Of a DNA stretch of 61,493 nt, positions 44,572-53,869 are shown in pieces. The first letter of the stretch is position 1. Each line of letters starts with the position of its first letter. The DNA is taken from the NCBI GenBank assembly GCA_009914615.1, contig WNDX01000007.1, positions 1 to 61,493 on the forward strand, read 5' to 3'. Position numbers and translations under genes: made by a program. The notes below the pieces were generated by a model that was not told the DNA's origin, made no database searches, and worked only from the letters and a program-made list of their open reading frames with translations. This DNA comes from Herbaspirillum frisingense. Lineage in GTDB: Bacteria; Pseudomonadota; Gammaproteobacteria; Burkholderiales; Burkholderiaceae_D.

Positions 44572-45089
44572 GCACCCCCGTGTACGACATCGGCAAGGAT
44601 GTCATCGATGAGCTGGCCGGTTTGCCGGCCGGCAGCCCGCTGCACGCCCTGCGCCATCAGCGCGAGAAGGTCGCCGCCGCTTCCCAGGGCAGCTACGACA
44701 CATTGTTCGACCCGGCGCTGGAAGGCATCGGCCTGGACGAGCGCCTGCTGGTGGCGCTCTACGCCAGCCGCCTGGCCGGCGTCGCCGATCTGGCCGCGCA
44801 CTACCGCGCCCGCGCGCAAGCCTTGCCGGCGGATGCGGCGCAACTGGCCGCGGCCGACAGCGGCGAACCCGAGCAACTGCCGGAAGGCCGCCTGCGCGCC
44901 ATGCTGGTATTCACCCGCGCGCTGACCCAGCGCCCGGTGGAAGGCGACAAGGCCGCCATCGAGAAACTGCCGGCCGCCGGCATCAGCACCCCGGCGGTGG
45001 TGGTGCTGTCGCAGCTGATCGCTTTCGTTTCCTACCAGCTGCGCGTGATCGCCGGCCTGAAGGCCATGAAGGCCGCCGCTGGTAACTGA
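44568..45089 (+). CDS. CMD-domain protein (Avi_7170-like)
   Basis: The 173-residue protein overlaps the hydrolase stop by four bases. It has the helical shape of carboxymuconolactone decarboxylase/AhpD-like proteins (DERLLVALYASRLAGVADLAAHYRARAQ) but lacks a CxxC pair, so it is unlikely to be a peroxidase on its own. It lies next to a CxxC-containing relative. I recall a protein family of this kind paired with the next gene in other bacteria (Avi_7170 and Avi_7169); the name is from memory. It may be a structural or regulatory partner. Confidence 0.75.
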   Translation: MSTPVYDIGKDVIDELAGLPAGSPLHALRHQREKVAAASQGSYDTLFDPALEGIGLDERLLVALYASRLAGVADLAAHYRARAQALPADAAQLAAADSGEPEQLPEGRLRAMLVFTRALTQRPVEGDKAAIEKLPAAGISTPAVVVLSQLIAFVSYQLRVIAGLKAMKAAAGN

Positions 45090-45100
45090 GGAGAATCGAC

Positions 45101-45706
45101 ATGACCGACATCATCAAAGCCAACGGCTTTACCAATGAAAGCCTGGAGTGGGACGCCTGGCTGGACGTGATCCAGCTGGAAGACGCCACCGAAGACCAGA
45201 TCAAGGTGCTGGAAGAAAGCAATCCCAAGGCCAAGACCTCCGACTACTACCTGTTCCTGGCGCACCAGCCGGACATCCTGCGCCAGCGTTCGGCCGCCTT
45301 CAACGCCATCATGTACGCCCCCGGCGGCATGTCGCGCGCCGAGCGCGAGCTGGGTTCGCTGGTGGTGTCGCGCATCAACGGCTGCGTCTATTGCGCCTCG
45401 GTGCATGCGCAGCGCTTCGAGCAACTGGCCAAGCGCAACGACACCGTCAAACAGGTGTTCGACAGCCCCTATGGCGCCGGCATCGACGACCGCGAACGGG
45501 CCATCGCCAAGTTCTCGGCCGAGCTGACCGAGCAGGTGGGCGAGGTCGGGGCGGCGCAGATCAAGGCCTTGTACGACGCCGGCCTGAGCGAACTGGAAGT
45601 GCTGGATCTGATCCACTCGGTGGCGATCTTCGCCTGGGCCAATCGCCTGATGCTGAACCTGGGCGAGCCGGTGTATGCCGACGGCAGCAAGGCCGAGTCC
45701 AAGTAA
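45101..45706 (+). CDS. Alkylhydroperoxidase (AhpD/CMD-type) peroxidase-related protein
   Basis: The 201-residue protein has the AhpD redox centre CVYCASVHAQRF (ING-CVYC), and the His eight residues after the first Cys region supports a proton relay. The core RAERELGSLVVSRIN is typical of peroxidase-related CMD proteins. ATG 45101 follows GAGGAGAA. AhpD-like proteins reduce hydroperoxides with help of a dithiol such as a lipoylated protein. In Mycobacterium AhpD is recycled through a lipoyl protein and its dehydrogenase. The next gene encodes a GcvH-like lipoyl carrier, so the pair may form such a couple. Confidence 0.85.
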   Translation: MTDIIKANGFTNESLEWDAWLDVIQLEDATEDQIKVLEESNPKAKTSDYYLFLAHQPDILRQRSAAFNAIMYAPGGMSRAERELGSLVVSRINGCVYCASVHAQRFEQLAKRNDTVKQVFDSPYGAGIDDRERAIAKFSAELTEQVGEVGAAQIKALYDAGLSELEVLDLIHSVAIFAWANRLMLNLGEPVYADGSKAESK

Positions 45707-45738
45707 TCTTTAACAAGTCAATCCAAGAAGGAGACCCC

Positions 45739-46116
45739 ATGCTGATTCCCGACCATCTCGCCTATGCCGAAACCCATGAATGGGTGAAGCTGGAAGACGA
45801 CGGCAGCCTGACCGTCGGCATCACCGATTTCGGCCAGGAGCAGCTGGGGCCGCTGGTGTATGTGGACATGCCGGCCGTGGGCAAGCACTTGAAGCGCGGC
45901 GCCGAATCCGGCATCGTCGAATCCAACAAGGCCGCCTCCGACCTGCACGCGCCGGTCGATGGCGAAGTCATCGCCATCAACGAGGCGCTGGGCGACACCC
46001 CGGACCTGGTCAATGGCGCGCCGTATGACCAGTGGATCTTCAAGCTGAAGCCGACCGCGCCGTTCTCGGCCGACGGTTTCCTGGACGCCGCCGCTTATCT
46101 GAAACTGATCTCCTGA
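45739..46116 (+). CDS. GcvH-like lipoyl-carrier protein outside a gcv operon
   Basis: The 125-residue protein starts at ATG 45739 behind AAGGAGA. It matches the glycine-cleavage H-protein fold throughout: HLAYAETHEWVKLEDDGSLTVG, ITDFGQEQLGPLVYVDMP and the lipoylation site Lys64 in VESNKAASDLHAPVDGEV. There is no gcvT or gcvP nearby. It is the last gene of a monooxygenase, importer, thioesterase and CMD operon. Similar lone H-like proteins serve other jobs, for example LbpA in the sHdr sulfur-oxidation pathway and GcvH-L in macrodomain/sirtuin operons. Here it may carry a thiol intermediate or recycle the AhpD-like neighbour. A duplicate housekeeping gcvH moved here is the alternative. Confidence 0.85.
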   Translation: MLIPDHLAYAETHEWVKLEDDGSLTVGITDFGQEQLGPLVYVDMPAVGKHLKRGAESGIVESNKAASDLHAPVDGEVIAINEALGDTPDLVNGAPYDQWIFKLKPTAPFSADGFLDAAAYLKLIS

Positions 46117-46123
46117 GCCCGGT

Positions 46124-47251
46124 TCAGGACGCCGAGCGCGCGGCCCGGATATCGAACGCGCCGCCGGTCTGCGCCCGGTCGCGCAGCGTGACCGCCTGCT
46201 TGCCCAGCAGCGGGAACACCAGCTCGGCGAAGCGTATCGATTCCTCCAGATGCGGGTAGCCTGACAGCACGAAGGTATCCACGCCCAGGTCCGCATATTC
46301 CTGCAGCCGCTCGGCCACCGTGGCGGCATCCCCCACCAGCGAGGTGCCGGCGCCGCCGCGCACCAGGCCCACGCCGGCCCACAGGTTGGGCGCGATCTCC
46401 AGCTTGTCGCGTCGGCCGCCATGCAATGCGGCCATGCGCTGTTGTCCCACCGAATCCATGCGCGCATAGTTCTGCTGGGCGCGCGCGATGTCCTCATCGG
46501 TCAGCTTGCTGATCAGCCGATCGGCATCGGCCCAGGCCTCGGCCGTGGTTTCGCGCGCGATCACGTGCAGGCGCACGCCGAAGCGCACGCTGCGGCCCAG
46601 CTTGTCGGCGCGTTCGCGCACATCCGCGATCTTCTGCGCCACCGCCGCCGGCGGCTCGCCCCAGGTCAGGTAAGCGTCCACATGCTTGGCCGCCAGATCG
46701 TGCGCGGCCGCGGACGAGCCGCCGAAATACAGTGGCGGATAAGGCTTCTGCACGGCAGGGTGGAACACCTGGCCCTGACGGATGCGGAAATGCTTGCCCT
46801 CGTAATCCACGGTCTCACCCTGCAACAGCCGGCGCCAGATGGTCAGGTATTCATCGGCGGCCTCGTAGCGCTCATCGTGTTTCAGGAACACGCCATCGGC
46901 TTCGAGCTCGGTGGCATCGCCGCCCGGCACCACGTTCAGCAGCAGGCGGCCGTTCAAGGCCTGATCCAGCGTCGCCGCCTGCCGCGCCGACGGGCCGGGG
47001 CCGCCCAGCGAAGTGCGCAAGGCCACCAGCAACTTGATGCGCTGCGTCACCGGCACCAGGCTCGCCGCCACCACCCAGGGATCCAGGCAAGAGGCGCCGG
47101 TGGGAATCAACAAACCATCGTAGCCCAGGTTCTCGCTGGTGACGGCGATCTGCTGCAGGTAATCGATGGTCGGCGCGCGGCCGAAATCGGAGGTGCCGAG
47201 GTAACGGGTATCGCCCGAGGTGGGCAGGAACCAGAAAAGATCTAAGGCCAT
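46124..47251 (-). CDS. ssuD: FMNH2-dependent alkanesulfonate monooxygenase
   Basis: The 375-residue luciferase-like protein is close to E. coli SsuD over its whole length: [20 protein letters not shown], then [22 protein letters not shown]. Cys55 in [13 protein letters not shown] matches SsuD Cys54. [27 protein letters not shown] and [20 protein letters not shown] are SsuD blocks. The enzyme releases sulfite from C2-C10 alkanesulfonates with reduced flavin. No ssuE flavin reductase is adjacent. It ends eight bases from the lipoyl-carrier gene (convergent) and is divergent from a tauABC-type importer. Confidence 0.9.
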   Translation of the reverse strand: MALDLFWFLPTSGDTRYLGTSDFGRAPTIDYLQQIAVTSENLGYDGLLIPTGASCLDPWVVAASLVPVTQRIKLLVALRTSLGGPGPSARQAATLDQALNGRLLLNVVPGGDATELEADGVFLKHDERYEAADEYLTIWRRLLQGETVDYEGKHFRIRQGQVFHPAVQKPYPPLYFGGSSAAAHDLAAKHVDAYLTWGEPPAAVAQKIADVRERADKLGRSVRFGVRLHVIARETTAEAWADADRLISKLTDEDIARAQQNYARMDSVGQQRMAALHGGRRDKLEIAPNLWAGVGLVRGGAGTSLVGDAATVAERLQEYADLGVDTFVLSGYPHLEESIRFAELVFPLLGKQAVTLRDRAQTGGAFDIRAARSAS

Positions 47252-47726
47252 GCGGGTGTTTCCTTGCGTGATGCGGATCGGAGAGGAGGGCGCGGAGGCA
47301 GCCAGCCTGTTATTAAAACGCCACGGCGGAGGGCGGGATAGGAATGTTTTTGCATGTGCTTAGATGGAAAACGTGTTTGGTGCGTCACCTGTTGCCTTGC
47401 GCGTCATTTATCACCTTGTACGTCACAGTTCTTCCGCCCGTCGTCCTGACGAAAGTCAGGACCCGGCGTCGTTCAGCGGCTTGCGCGGCATGACAAACGT
47501 CACTGGGTCCCGGCCTGCGCCGGGACGACGGCGATGGGCGAGGTGCGGTCGATTTTGCTTAGTTGCCGGCCCGGCCGACCTTTCCTTCAGCGACCCATGA
47601 AGTGCTGCAAACACAGCCGGCACGTCCCCAAACCGCATAAGCAAACACAGAAATATTCGTGTCCCGCCCAAAAACAGCTTCCTATACTGGAACGCCCAAT
47701 TCCAACATCCCAGAACAACAAGACCA
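47252..47726. other. Divergent promoter region of ssuD and tauA
   Basis: This 475-base gap contains the paired dispersed repeat at 47439-47530 and otherwise no gene. A -10-like TATACT lies at 47683-47688, 39 bases before the tauA ATG, without a good -35 box, as expected for activator-dependent sulfur-starvation promoters. GCATAAGCAAAC at about 47636-47646 could be part of a CysB/Cbl-type site, which is a guess. Confidence 0.45.
47439..47530. repeat. Dispersed intergenic repeat, second locus
   Basis: One unit at 47439-47478 starts CGTCGTCCTGACGAAAGTCAGG and ends GTCGTTCAGCG. The other, at about 47501-47530, is in opposite orientation: CACTGGGTCCCGGCCTGCGC, then CGGGACGACG. Both unit types also occur at 33254-33401. 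Each unit can fold into a short hairpin. Confidence 0.65.
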
Positions 47727-48724
47727 ATGAAGATTCTGCTGAAAACCCTGGCGATCGTCGCAACGATGCTCGTCGCCACCCAAGCCCAGGCCCAATCAGC
47801 AAGGAAGTCGTCATCGCCTACCAGGACATGGTCGTCCCCTGGCGCTACGCCCAGGACGCCCAAGCGCTGGAAAAGAAAACCGGCTACAAGGTCAGCTTCC
47901 GCAAGCTGGCCAGCGGCGCCGACGTCATCCGCGCGCTGGCGTCGGGCTCGGTGCAGATCGGCGAAGCCGGTTCGGCGCCGATCGCTTCCGGCCTGTCGCA
48001 GGGGCTGGATATCCAGTTGTTCTGGATCCTCGACAACATCAACGATGCCGAAGCCCTGGTCGCCCGCAACGGCAGCGGCGTCAACTCACTGGCTGACCTG
48101 AAGGGCAAGCGCCTGGCCGTGCCTTTCGTCTCGACTTCGCACTTCCATACCCTGCTGGCGCTGGAGAACGCCAAGGTCGATCCGCGCGGCGTGAAGATCG
48201 TCAACCTGCGTCCGCCCGAGATCGCGGCGGCCTGGGAGCGCGGCGACATCGATGCCACCTTCATCTGGGATCCGGTGCTGGCCAAGGCCAAGAAGAGCGG
48301 CACCGTGCTGACCACCTCCGGCCAGATCGCCCGCCAGACCGGCAAGGCCACCTTCGACGGCATCGTGGTCACCAAGGCTTTCGCGAAGGATAACGACGCC
48401 TTCCTGACCGATCTGGTCAAGGTGCTGGCCGAGACCGACGACAACTATCGCAAGAACAAGGCCGCCTGGACCGCCGACTCGGCGCAGGTGAAGGCGGTCG
48501 CCAAGTGGTCCGGCGCGGAAGCGGCGGAAGTGCCGGCCAGCCTTGGACTGTATGAATTTCCGACCCTGCAGCAGCAAGCCTCGGCCGATTGGCTGGGCGG
48601 CGGGGCGGCCAAGTCGCTGGCGGCCACCGCGGCTTTCCTGAAGAGCCAGGGCACCATCCAGAACGTGTTGCCCGACTACTCGGCCGGCGTGAATTCCACA
48701 TGGGTACGCAAGGCGGCGCCGTGA
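47727..48724 (+). pseudogene. tauA: Taurine/sulfonate ABC transporter substrate-binding protein TauA-like, frameshifted
   Basis: The signal peptide (MKILLKTLAIVATMLVATQA, cut near AQA) is encoded from ATG 47727. The mature protein is in another frame: KEVVIAYQDMVVPWRYAQDA, SGADVIRALASGSVQIGEAGSAP, VPFVSTSHFHTLLALENA and DIDATFIWDPV are clear TauA features. The frames meet near 47794, where one base is missing (CAATC; CAAATC would restore the frame). The repaired protein is 332 residues, normal for TauA. Without repair no secreted product is expected, yet the downstream ATPase and permease genes are intact. Either the sequence has an error or the loss is very recent. Confidence 0.8.
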
Positions 48725-49545
48725 CGCAGGCAGTCCATGTCGGCCCCGCCGTACACGCGACGGCGGGCGGCCGCATCGAAGCGCACCGCTTGTCGGTGCG
48801 TTTTGCGTCCTCGCTCAGCGACGATCCCCCGGCGCTGGCCGGCGTGGATCTGGCGATCGCGCCGGGCGAATTCGTGGTCGCGCTGGGTCCCTCCGGCTGC
48901 GGCAAGACCACCTTGCTGAACTGCCTGGCGGGCTTCATCGGCGCATCGCAGGGCGAGGTGCGGCTGGATGGTGAGCCGGTGACCGGCCCCGGACCGGAAC
49001 TGGGCGTGGTGTTCCAGAAGCATGCCCTGATGCCGTGGCTCAACGTGGAAGACAATGTCGCGCTGGGGCTGCGGTTCCGCGGCTTGCCGCGCGCCGAGCG
49101 GCTGGCCATCGCGCAGGAGAAACTCAGGCTGGTCGGCCTGGAGCGCCAGGCCGGGGCGCCCGTGTATCAGCTTTCCGGCGGCATGCAGCAACGCGTGGGC
49201 ATCGCCCGCGCGCTGGCCAACGATCCGCGCGTGCTGCTGATGGACGAGCCCATGGGCGCGCTCGATGCGCTCACCCGCGAATCGGTGCAGGAGCTGCTGG
49301 CCCAGGTCTGGGCGCGCACCGGCAAGACCATCTTTTTCATCACCCATAGCGTCGAGGAGGCGCTGTTCCTGGGCAGCCGCGTGATCGTGATGTCGCCGCG
49401 GCCGGGCCGCATCGAACATGATTTCGCACTGCCTTTCCTGCGCCGCTACGTCGAGACCGGCGATGCGCGCGCGGTGAAGTCGTCGCCGGATTTCATCGCC
49501 TGGCGCGAGCGGCTGCTGCACCTGGTCCATGGACGTCCCGCATGA
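48721..49545 (+). CDS. tauB: Taurine/sulfonate ABC transporter ATP-binding protein
   Basis: The 274-residue ATPase runs from GTG 48721, which overlaps the tauA stop (GTGA) and has AAGG upstream. An ATG at 48700 would add seven residues. Walker A is GPSGCGKTT, the signature is [15 protein letters not shown], Walker B is [12 protein letters not shown] and the switch is [34 protein letters not shown] is typical of the nitrate/sulfonate/taurine group. It energises the permease encoded next. TauB and SsuB are hard to separate by eye; the TauA-like neighbour favours TauB. Confidence 0.88.
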   Translation: MTQAVHVGPAVHATAGGRIEAHRLSVRFASSLSDDPPALAGVDLAIAPGEFVVALGPSGCGKTTLLNCLAGFIGASQGEVRLDGEPVTGPGPELGVVFQKHALMPWLNVEDNVALGLRFRGLPRAERLAIAQEKLRLVGLERQAGAPVYQLSGGMQQRVGIARALANDPRVLLMDEPMGALDALTRESVQELLAQVWARTGKTIFFITHSVEEALFLGSRVIVMSPRPGRIEHDFALPFLRRYVETGDARAVKSSPDFIAWRERLLHLVHGRPA

Positions 49546-50414
49546 GCAACGCCAATTCCGTTTCCTCTTCCATTCCCGCGGCGCGCGAAGCGCCGCAGGA
49601 GCCGGCCGCCGTGTTGCCGCCGGCGCGCATCCATGCGCGTCCCGGCAGCGGTTCCAGCACCGGTATTGCCACCGTCACGGTGATCGCCCTGCTGTTGTTG
49701 TGGTGGGGCGCGACGTCGGCCGGCTGGATCGCGCCGCTGTTCCTGCCGCCGCCGACGGCGGTCTGGCAGGCCGCGCGGCAAGCCTGGGAAGGCAACGTGC
49801 AGGGCGGCCTGCCGCTGCTGCAGCACATTGCCTGGAGTCTGTTCCGGGTGTTCGGCGCCTTCCTGCTGGCGGCGATCACGGCGGTGCCGCTCGGCCTGCT
49901 GATGGGCACCAGCCGCATTGCGCGCGGCATCGCCGATCCCTTGCTGGAGTTCTACCGGCCGCTGCCGCCGCTGGCGTACCTGCCGCTGATCGTGATCTGG
50001 TTCGGCATCGACGAGGCGGCCAAGCTGCTGCTGATCTATCTGGCCTGCTTCGCGCCGATCGCGGTATCCACTCGCGCCGGCGTGGCGGCGGTGCAGGACG
50101 AGCAATTGCATGCCGCCCAGTCGATGGGCGCGACACGCTGGCAGTTGCTGCGTCACGTGATCCTGCCGGCGGCGCTGCCGGACATCCTCACCGGCCTGCG
50201 CATCGCCATCGGTTTCGGCTGGACCACGCTGGTGGCGGCGGAGATGGTGGCGGCCACGGCCGGGCTGGGGCAACTGGTGCTCAACGCGTCGAACTTCCTG
50301 CGCACCGATGTGGTGGTGATGGGCATCGTCTTGATCGGCCTGATCGCGTATGTCTTCGATCTGGCGATGCGGCGCCTGGCCGATGTCATCACGCCCTGGC
50401 GCGGCAAGCGCTGA
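49542..50414 (+). CDS. tauC: Taurine/sulfonate ABC transporter permease
   Basis: The 290-residue permease overlaps the tauB stop by four bases. About six membrane segments are visible, with the EAA loop [52 protein letters not shown] and [44 protein letters not shown] are characteristic of TauC/SsuC. It is the last gene of tauABC and ends six bases from a convergent LysR gene. Confidence 0.9.
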   Translation: MSNANSVSSSIPAAREAPQEPAAVLPPARIHARPGSGSSTGIATVTVIALLLLWWGATSAGWIAPLFLPPPTAVWQAARQAWEGNVQGGLPLLQHIAWSLFRVFGAFLLAAITAVPLGLLMGTSRIARGIADPLLEFYRPLPPLAYLPLIVIWFGIDEAAKLLLIYLACFAPIAVSTRAGVAAVQDEQLHAAQSMGATRWQLLRHVILPAALPDILTGLRIAIGFGWTTLVAAEMVAATAGLGQLVLNASNFLRTDVVVMGIVLIGLIAYVFDLAMRRLADVITPWRGKR

Positions 50415-50420
50415 GGGGCG

Positions 50421-51305
50421 TCAGCCGGCGCTGCGGTGTTCGCCCAGCCACTTGGCGAACAGTTGCGCCTCGGCGCCAGCCTGCGGGCTGATGCCGAGGT
50501 AGTAGGGGGCCAGCGGCAGGCGCAGCTCCGGCAGCGGGCACACCAGCCGCCCCGAGCGCAGGTCATTGTCGGCCAGCGACACCGGCGACAGCGCCAGGCC
50601 CAGGCCATCGACCACCGCCTGCAACACGAAGTGCACGTGATCGAAATGCAGCATGGGCTGCACGCGCGAACGCTTCAGGCCGGCCAGTTTTCTCCACTCC
50701 TCCCAATCGTTGCGGCGGCTGCGCGAAAGCAGCAGCGTGTGTTGCGCGATGGCGCGCACGTCGGGCAGCGGCGTATTCTTCAGCAGCGCCGGCGAGGCCA
50801 CCAGCAGCAGTTCGTCTTCCATGAAGCGCTGCACCTTCAGCGTTTCCGGCCAGTTGGTCTCGTCGCGCCGGATGGCGATGTCGAACGGGCCCGGCGCCTT
50901 GCTCACCGTGGAGGTGCTGGTCACCACCTGCGGTTCGATGCCGGGATAGCGCTCGACGAAATCGGACAGATGCGGGATCAGCCAGCGCACCGCAAACGAG
51001 GGCCGCACGTTGATCATCACCGGCCGCGTGGGCGCGTCGCGCATGACGCGGCGCGCGGCGCCGGCCAGCATCTCCAGCGCCGGGCTGGCTTCTTCGAAGA
51101 ACTGGCGGCCGCGCTCGGTCAGCAGCACCTGGCGGATGCGCCGTTCGAACAGCGGCATGCCGAGGTAGTCTTCGAGATTCTTGATCTGGCGGCTGATGGC
51201 GCCGTGGGTGACGTTGAGCTCCTGCGCGGCCAGTGTGAAACTCTGGTGGCGCGCGGCCGCGAGGAAGGCGCGGATGGCGTTGAGCGGGAGGGTGAGGTCG
51301 GCCAT
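50421..51305 (-). CDS. LysR-family regulator, GcvA-like
   Basis: The 294-residue protein has an HTH of the GcvA type (LPLNAIRAFLAAARHQSFTL, then HGAISRQIKNLEDYLGMPLFER) and an effector domain in which FDIAIRR is typical of this subgroup. It is divergent from the MFS gene at 51369 with only about 60 bases between them, which favours that gene as its target. It is also convergent with tauC but not of the CysB/Cbl type, so control of sulfonate genes is less likely. Confidence 0.9.
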   Translation of the reverse strand: MADLTLPLNAIRAFLAAARHQSFTLAAQELNVTHGAISRQIKNLEDYLGMPLFERRIRQVLLTERGRQFFEEASPALEMLAGAARRVMRDAPTRPVMINVRPSFAVRWLIPHLSDFVERYPGIEPQVVTSTSTVSKAPGPFDIAIRRDETNWPETLKVQRFMEDELLLVASPALLKNTPLPDVRAIAQHTLLLSRSRRNDWEEWRKLAGLKRSRVQPMLHFDHVHFVLQAVVDGLGLALSPVSLADNDLRSGRLVCPLPELRLPLAPYYLGISPQAGAEAQLFAKWLGEHRSAG

Positions 51306-51368
51306 GCGTCAGATTTTATCACGCATGTTCGGAATTAATATCGTTTGTCAGTCCCGCGCGCGCGCCGC

Positions 51369-52532
51369 ATGATGGCACGCATGACCACGCCAGATCTCCG
51401 CCAGGCCGATCTCGATTCGCGCCACGCCGCACTCTCGCTATCGGCTGCCTTGCCCTGCGATATCGTGCTCTACCTGCTGCTGCCGATGTACGCCGACCAG
51501 TTCCACGTGACGCTGGCCGAGGCCGGCATCCTGCTGGCGGCCAATCGTCTGGTGCGCATCGCCGGCTACCGCTGGGTGGCGCGCTTCTACGCCGAACGCG
51601 GCGACCGGCCGACCTGCTGGCTGGCGGTATGCGCGGCCATCCTCTGCGCGCTGGGCTACACCGTGGCCAGCGGCTTCTGGGCTTTGCTGCCGCTGCGCCT
51701 GCTGTGGGGCATGGCGTTCGCCGGACTCAATCTTTCCACGCAGGCCATGTCCACCGCCAATCCGGTGGGTGCGGCGCGCCGTTCGGGCCGGTCGCGCGGC
51801 GTGATCGCCATCGGGCCGATGCTGTGGCTGCCGCTGGCGGCGCTGCTGGCCGGGCATTACGGGCCGCGTATCGTGTTCCTGTTCGTGGCGCTGACTGCGC
51901 TGCTGGGCCTGCTGGCCGCGCGCCGCCTGCCGGCGCATGCCTATCCGGCGCCGCAGGCGCGGCGCTGGAAGCTGCCCAATGCGCTGGACTGGTGGTCCTT
52001 CCTGGAGGGCCTGACGCTGGATGGCTTGTTCATCGTCGGCCTGTCTTACATGAGCAAGCAATCCTTCAGCGAACATGCCGAGCTCATCGCTGGCGTGCTG
52101 ATGGCCCTGCGTTACTTCGGCGAGATCGTGCTCAGTCCGCTGGGCGGTTGGCTGGCCGAGCGCTTCGGCGCGGTGAAGGTGCTGGTGGTGCTGTCGTTGG
52201 CGACCTGTGCGGCGCTGGTCGGATTCGGCGGCGGCCTGCTATGGTTCTTCGCCGGCCTGATCGTCATCCTGCGCGCCTTGCAACTGCCGCTGCTGGCGCC
52301 CATCGTCGCGGCGCGCACGCCGCCGGCCGAGCGCGTGCATGCGCTGGCGGGCCGGGCCATCTGGCGCGACATCGGCGCTGGCATGGGGCCGATGCTGGCC
52401 GGCCTGCTGCTGCCGGTGATGTCGTCGCTATGGCTATACGGACTGGCGGCCTCGGCGCTGGCGATCGCGGCGGCGGCATGTGGCCGCGAACCGGCGCATC
52501 CCGCCGCGCCCGCGGCGCCGGTCAGGCGATAG
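51369..52532 (+). CDS. Major facilitator superfamily transporter
   Basis: The protein is about 387 residues, with about twelve predicted membrane segments. Blocks include YADQFHVTLAEAGILLAANRLVRIAGYRWVARF, LLPLRLLWGMAFAGLNLSTQA and MALRYFGEIVLSPLGGWLAERFGAVKVLVVL, the last resembling the MFS loop motif. Three ATGs (51369, 51372, 51381) compete and none has a clear ribosome-binding site, so the start may shift by a few residues. The substrate is unknown. It is divergent from a GcvA-like LysR gene that probably controls it. Confidence 0.82.
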   Translation: MMARMTTPDLRQADLDSRHAALSLSAALPCDIVLYLLLPMYADQFHVTLAEAGILLAANRLVRIAGYRWVARFYAERGDRPTCWLAVCAAILCALGYTVASGFWALLPLRLLWGMAFAGLNLSTQAMSTANPVGAARRSGRSRGVIAIGPMLWLPLAALLAGHYGPRIVFLFVALTALLGLLAARRLPAHAYPAPQARRWKLPNALDWWSFLEGLTLDGLFIVGLSYMSKQSFSEHAELIAGVLMALRYFGEIVLSPLGGWLAERFGAVKVLVVLSLATCAALVGFGGGLLWFFAGLIVILRALQLPLLAPIVAARTPPAERVHALAGRAIWRDIGAGMGPMLAGLLLPVMSSLWLYGLAASALAIAAAACGREPAHPAAPAAPVRR

Positions 52533-52662
52533 GAGGGGAGGGGCTTATGCGGTGGGCGGATATGCATGCGCATATCGCTTCGTTCACCGTAGCGGGAGGC
52601 TGGTCTAGCATGGAGCATGCTCGTTGCACATGGCGGCGGGCGCGCAGCCTTCAGGAGCCCGC

Positions 52663-52818
52663 ATGAATGATCCCCATCTTTACCAGGAGCTCGGCAGCCT
52701 GGCGCTGGAACCGATGCAGCCGACCGACAGCAAGCTGATCGCCGCGATCTTCTTCGTCGGCCTGGCGCTGCTGGGCGCGCTGTTCTTCGTGCAGCGCTGG
52801 ATGCCGCTGGCCGGCTGA
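52663..52818 (+). CDS. Small single-span membrane protein, 51 residues
   Basis: Not a family I recognise. ATG 52663 has AGGAG at 52653-52657. The N-terminal half is polar (MNDPHLYQELGSLALEPMQP). A membrane helix follows (LIAAIFFVGLALLGALFFVQ), then a short tail ending in GLAG-like residues. It lies between the MFS gene and the serine acetyltransferase. The good ribosome-binding site and clean transmembrane helix support a real gene; function unknown. Confidence 0.6.
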   Translation: MNDPHLYQELGSLALEPMQPTDSKLIAAIFFVGLALLGALFFVQRWMPLAG

Positions 52819-52834
52819 GCGCCGGCCGTCTTCC

Positions 52835-53773
52835 TCAGAGTTTCTTGCACTCGCTCAGCATTTCCGCCTGCGAGACATTACTGCCCGGCGGCACGCTGTG
52901 CGTGAGCCAGACGTTGCCGCCGATGACCGAGCCCTGGCCGATGGTGATGCGGCCCAGCAGGGTGGCGCCGGCATACACCACCACGTCGTCCTCGACGATG
53001 GGATGGCGCGGAATGCCCTTGACCAGCGAGCCGTCCGGTTCGGTCGGGAAACGCTTGGCGCCCAGCGTGACGGCCTGGTACAGGCGCACGTTGCGGCCGA
53101 TGATGGTGGTCTCGCCGATCACCACGCCGGTGCCGTGGTCGATGAAGAAGCTGGGGCCGATCTGCGCCGCCGGGTGGATGTCGATGCCGGTGGCCGAATG
53201 CGCGATGTCGGCCACCAGGCGCGCCAGCAGCAGCGCGCCCAGGCGATGCAGGGCATGCGCCAGGCGGTGGTAGATGATGGCGGTGGTGCCGGGATAGCAC
53301 AGCAGGATTTCCGAAATGCTGGAGGCCGCCGGGTCGCCGTGATAGGCGGCCAGGATGTCGCTGACCAGCACGTCGCGGATGGCCGGCAACTGATGCGCGA
53401 AGTCGCGCGTGATGACGGCCGCGCGCATGTGCAGTTCATCCTCGTCCTGCGGCCCGTCGGAGGCGAAGTACAGGCCGCGGCGCACCTGCTCCTTCAGCAC
53501 GCACAGCGCGGCGTTGAGCTGGCTGCCGACGAAGTAATCGATGGTCTCGTCCGACAGGTCGGTGTGGCCGTAATGCGTCGGGAACAGCGCCGCCTGCAGG
53601 TTCTGCAGCAGCTTTTGCATCGCTTCGCGCGAAGGCAGTTCACGGATCTCGCCGCGGTAGCGGATCTTGTTGGTCACTTCGCGCGAAGTGCGCAGACCGG
53701 CCACGACAGCCGACAGGCCCAGCCCTGCGGTGTCGGTCAGGGCGTTCAGTTCGGGGGTGTTCGAGGTATCCAT
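52835..53773 (-). CDS. epsC: Serine O-acetyltransferase, EpsC-type
   Basis: The 312-residue enzyme acetylates serine with acetyl-CoA, the first step of cysteine synthesis. An N-terminal helical domain (about 1-185) contains LPAIRDVLVSDILAAYHGDPAASSISEILLCYPG. It is followed by the left-handed beta-helix acyltransferase domain: ATGIDIHPAAQIGPSFFIDHGTGVVIGETTIIG, then VVVYAGATLLG and IGGNVWLTHSVPPGSNV. The catalytic His lies in IDHGTG. The C-terminal tail differs from CysE, in line with the EpsC group. No cysK is adjacent. It adds to the sulfur-related genes in this part of the window. Confidence 0.9.
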   Translation of the reverse strand: MDTSNTPELNALTDTAGLGLSAVVAGLRTSREVTNKIRYRGEIRELPSREAMQKLLQNLQAALFPTHYGHTDLSDETIDYFVGSQLNAALCVLKEQVRRGLYFASDGPQDEDELHMRAAVITRDFAHQLPAIRDVLVSDILAAYHGDPAASSISEILLCYPGTTAIIYHRLAHALHRLGALLLARLVADIAHSATGIDIHPAAQIGPSFFIDHGTGVVIGETTIIGRNVRLYQAVTLGAKRFPTEPDGSLVKGIPRHPIVEDDVVVYAGATLLGRITIGQGSVIGGNVWLTHSVPPGSNVSQAEMLSECKKL

Positions 53774-53869
53774 GCCGGCATGCTATCAAAAATGCGCGGA
53801 CGGCGTCGGCCGGCGCTAAAGTGCAATCAGGCAACTTTCCGCACCTGCCTTTTCCTCAACAGCCCGTCC

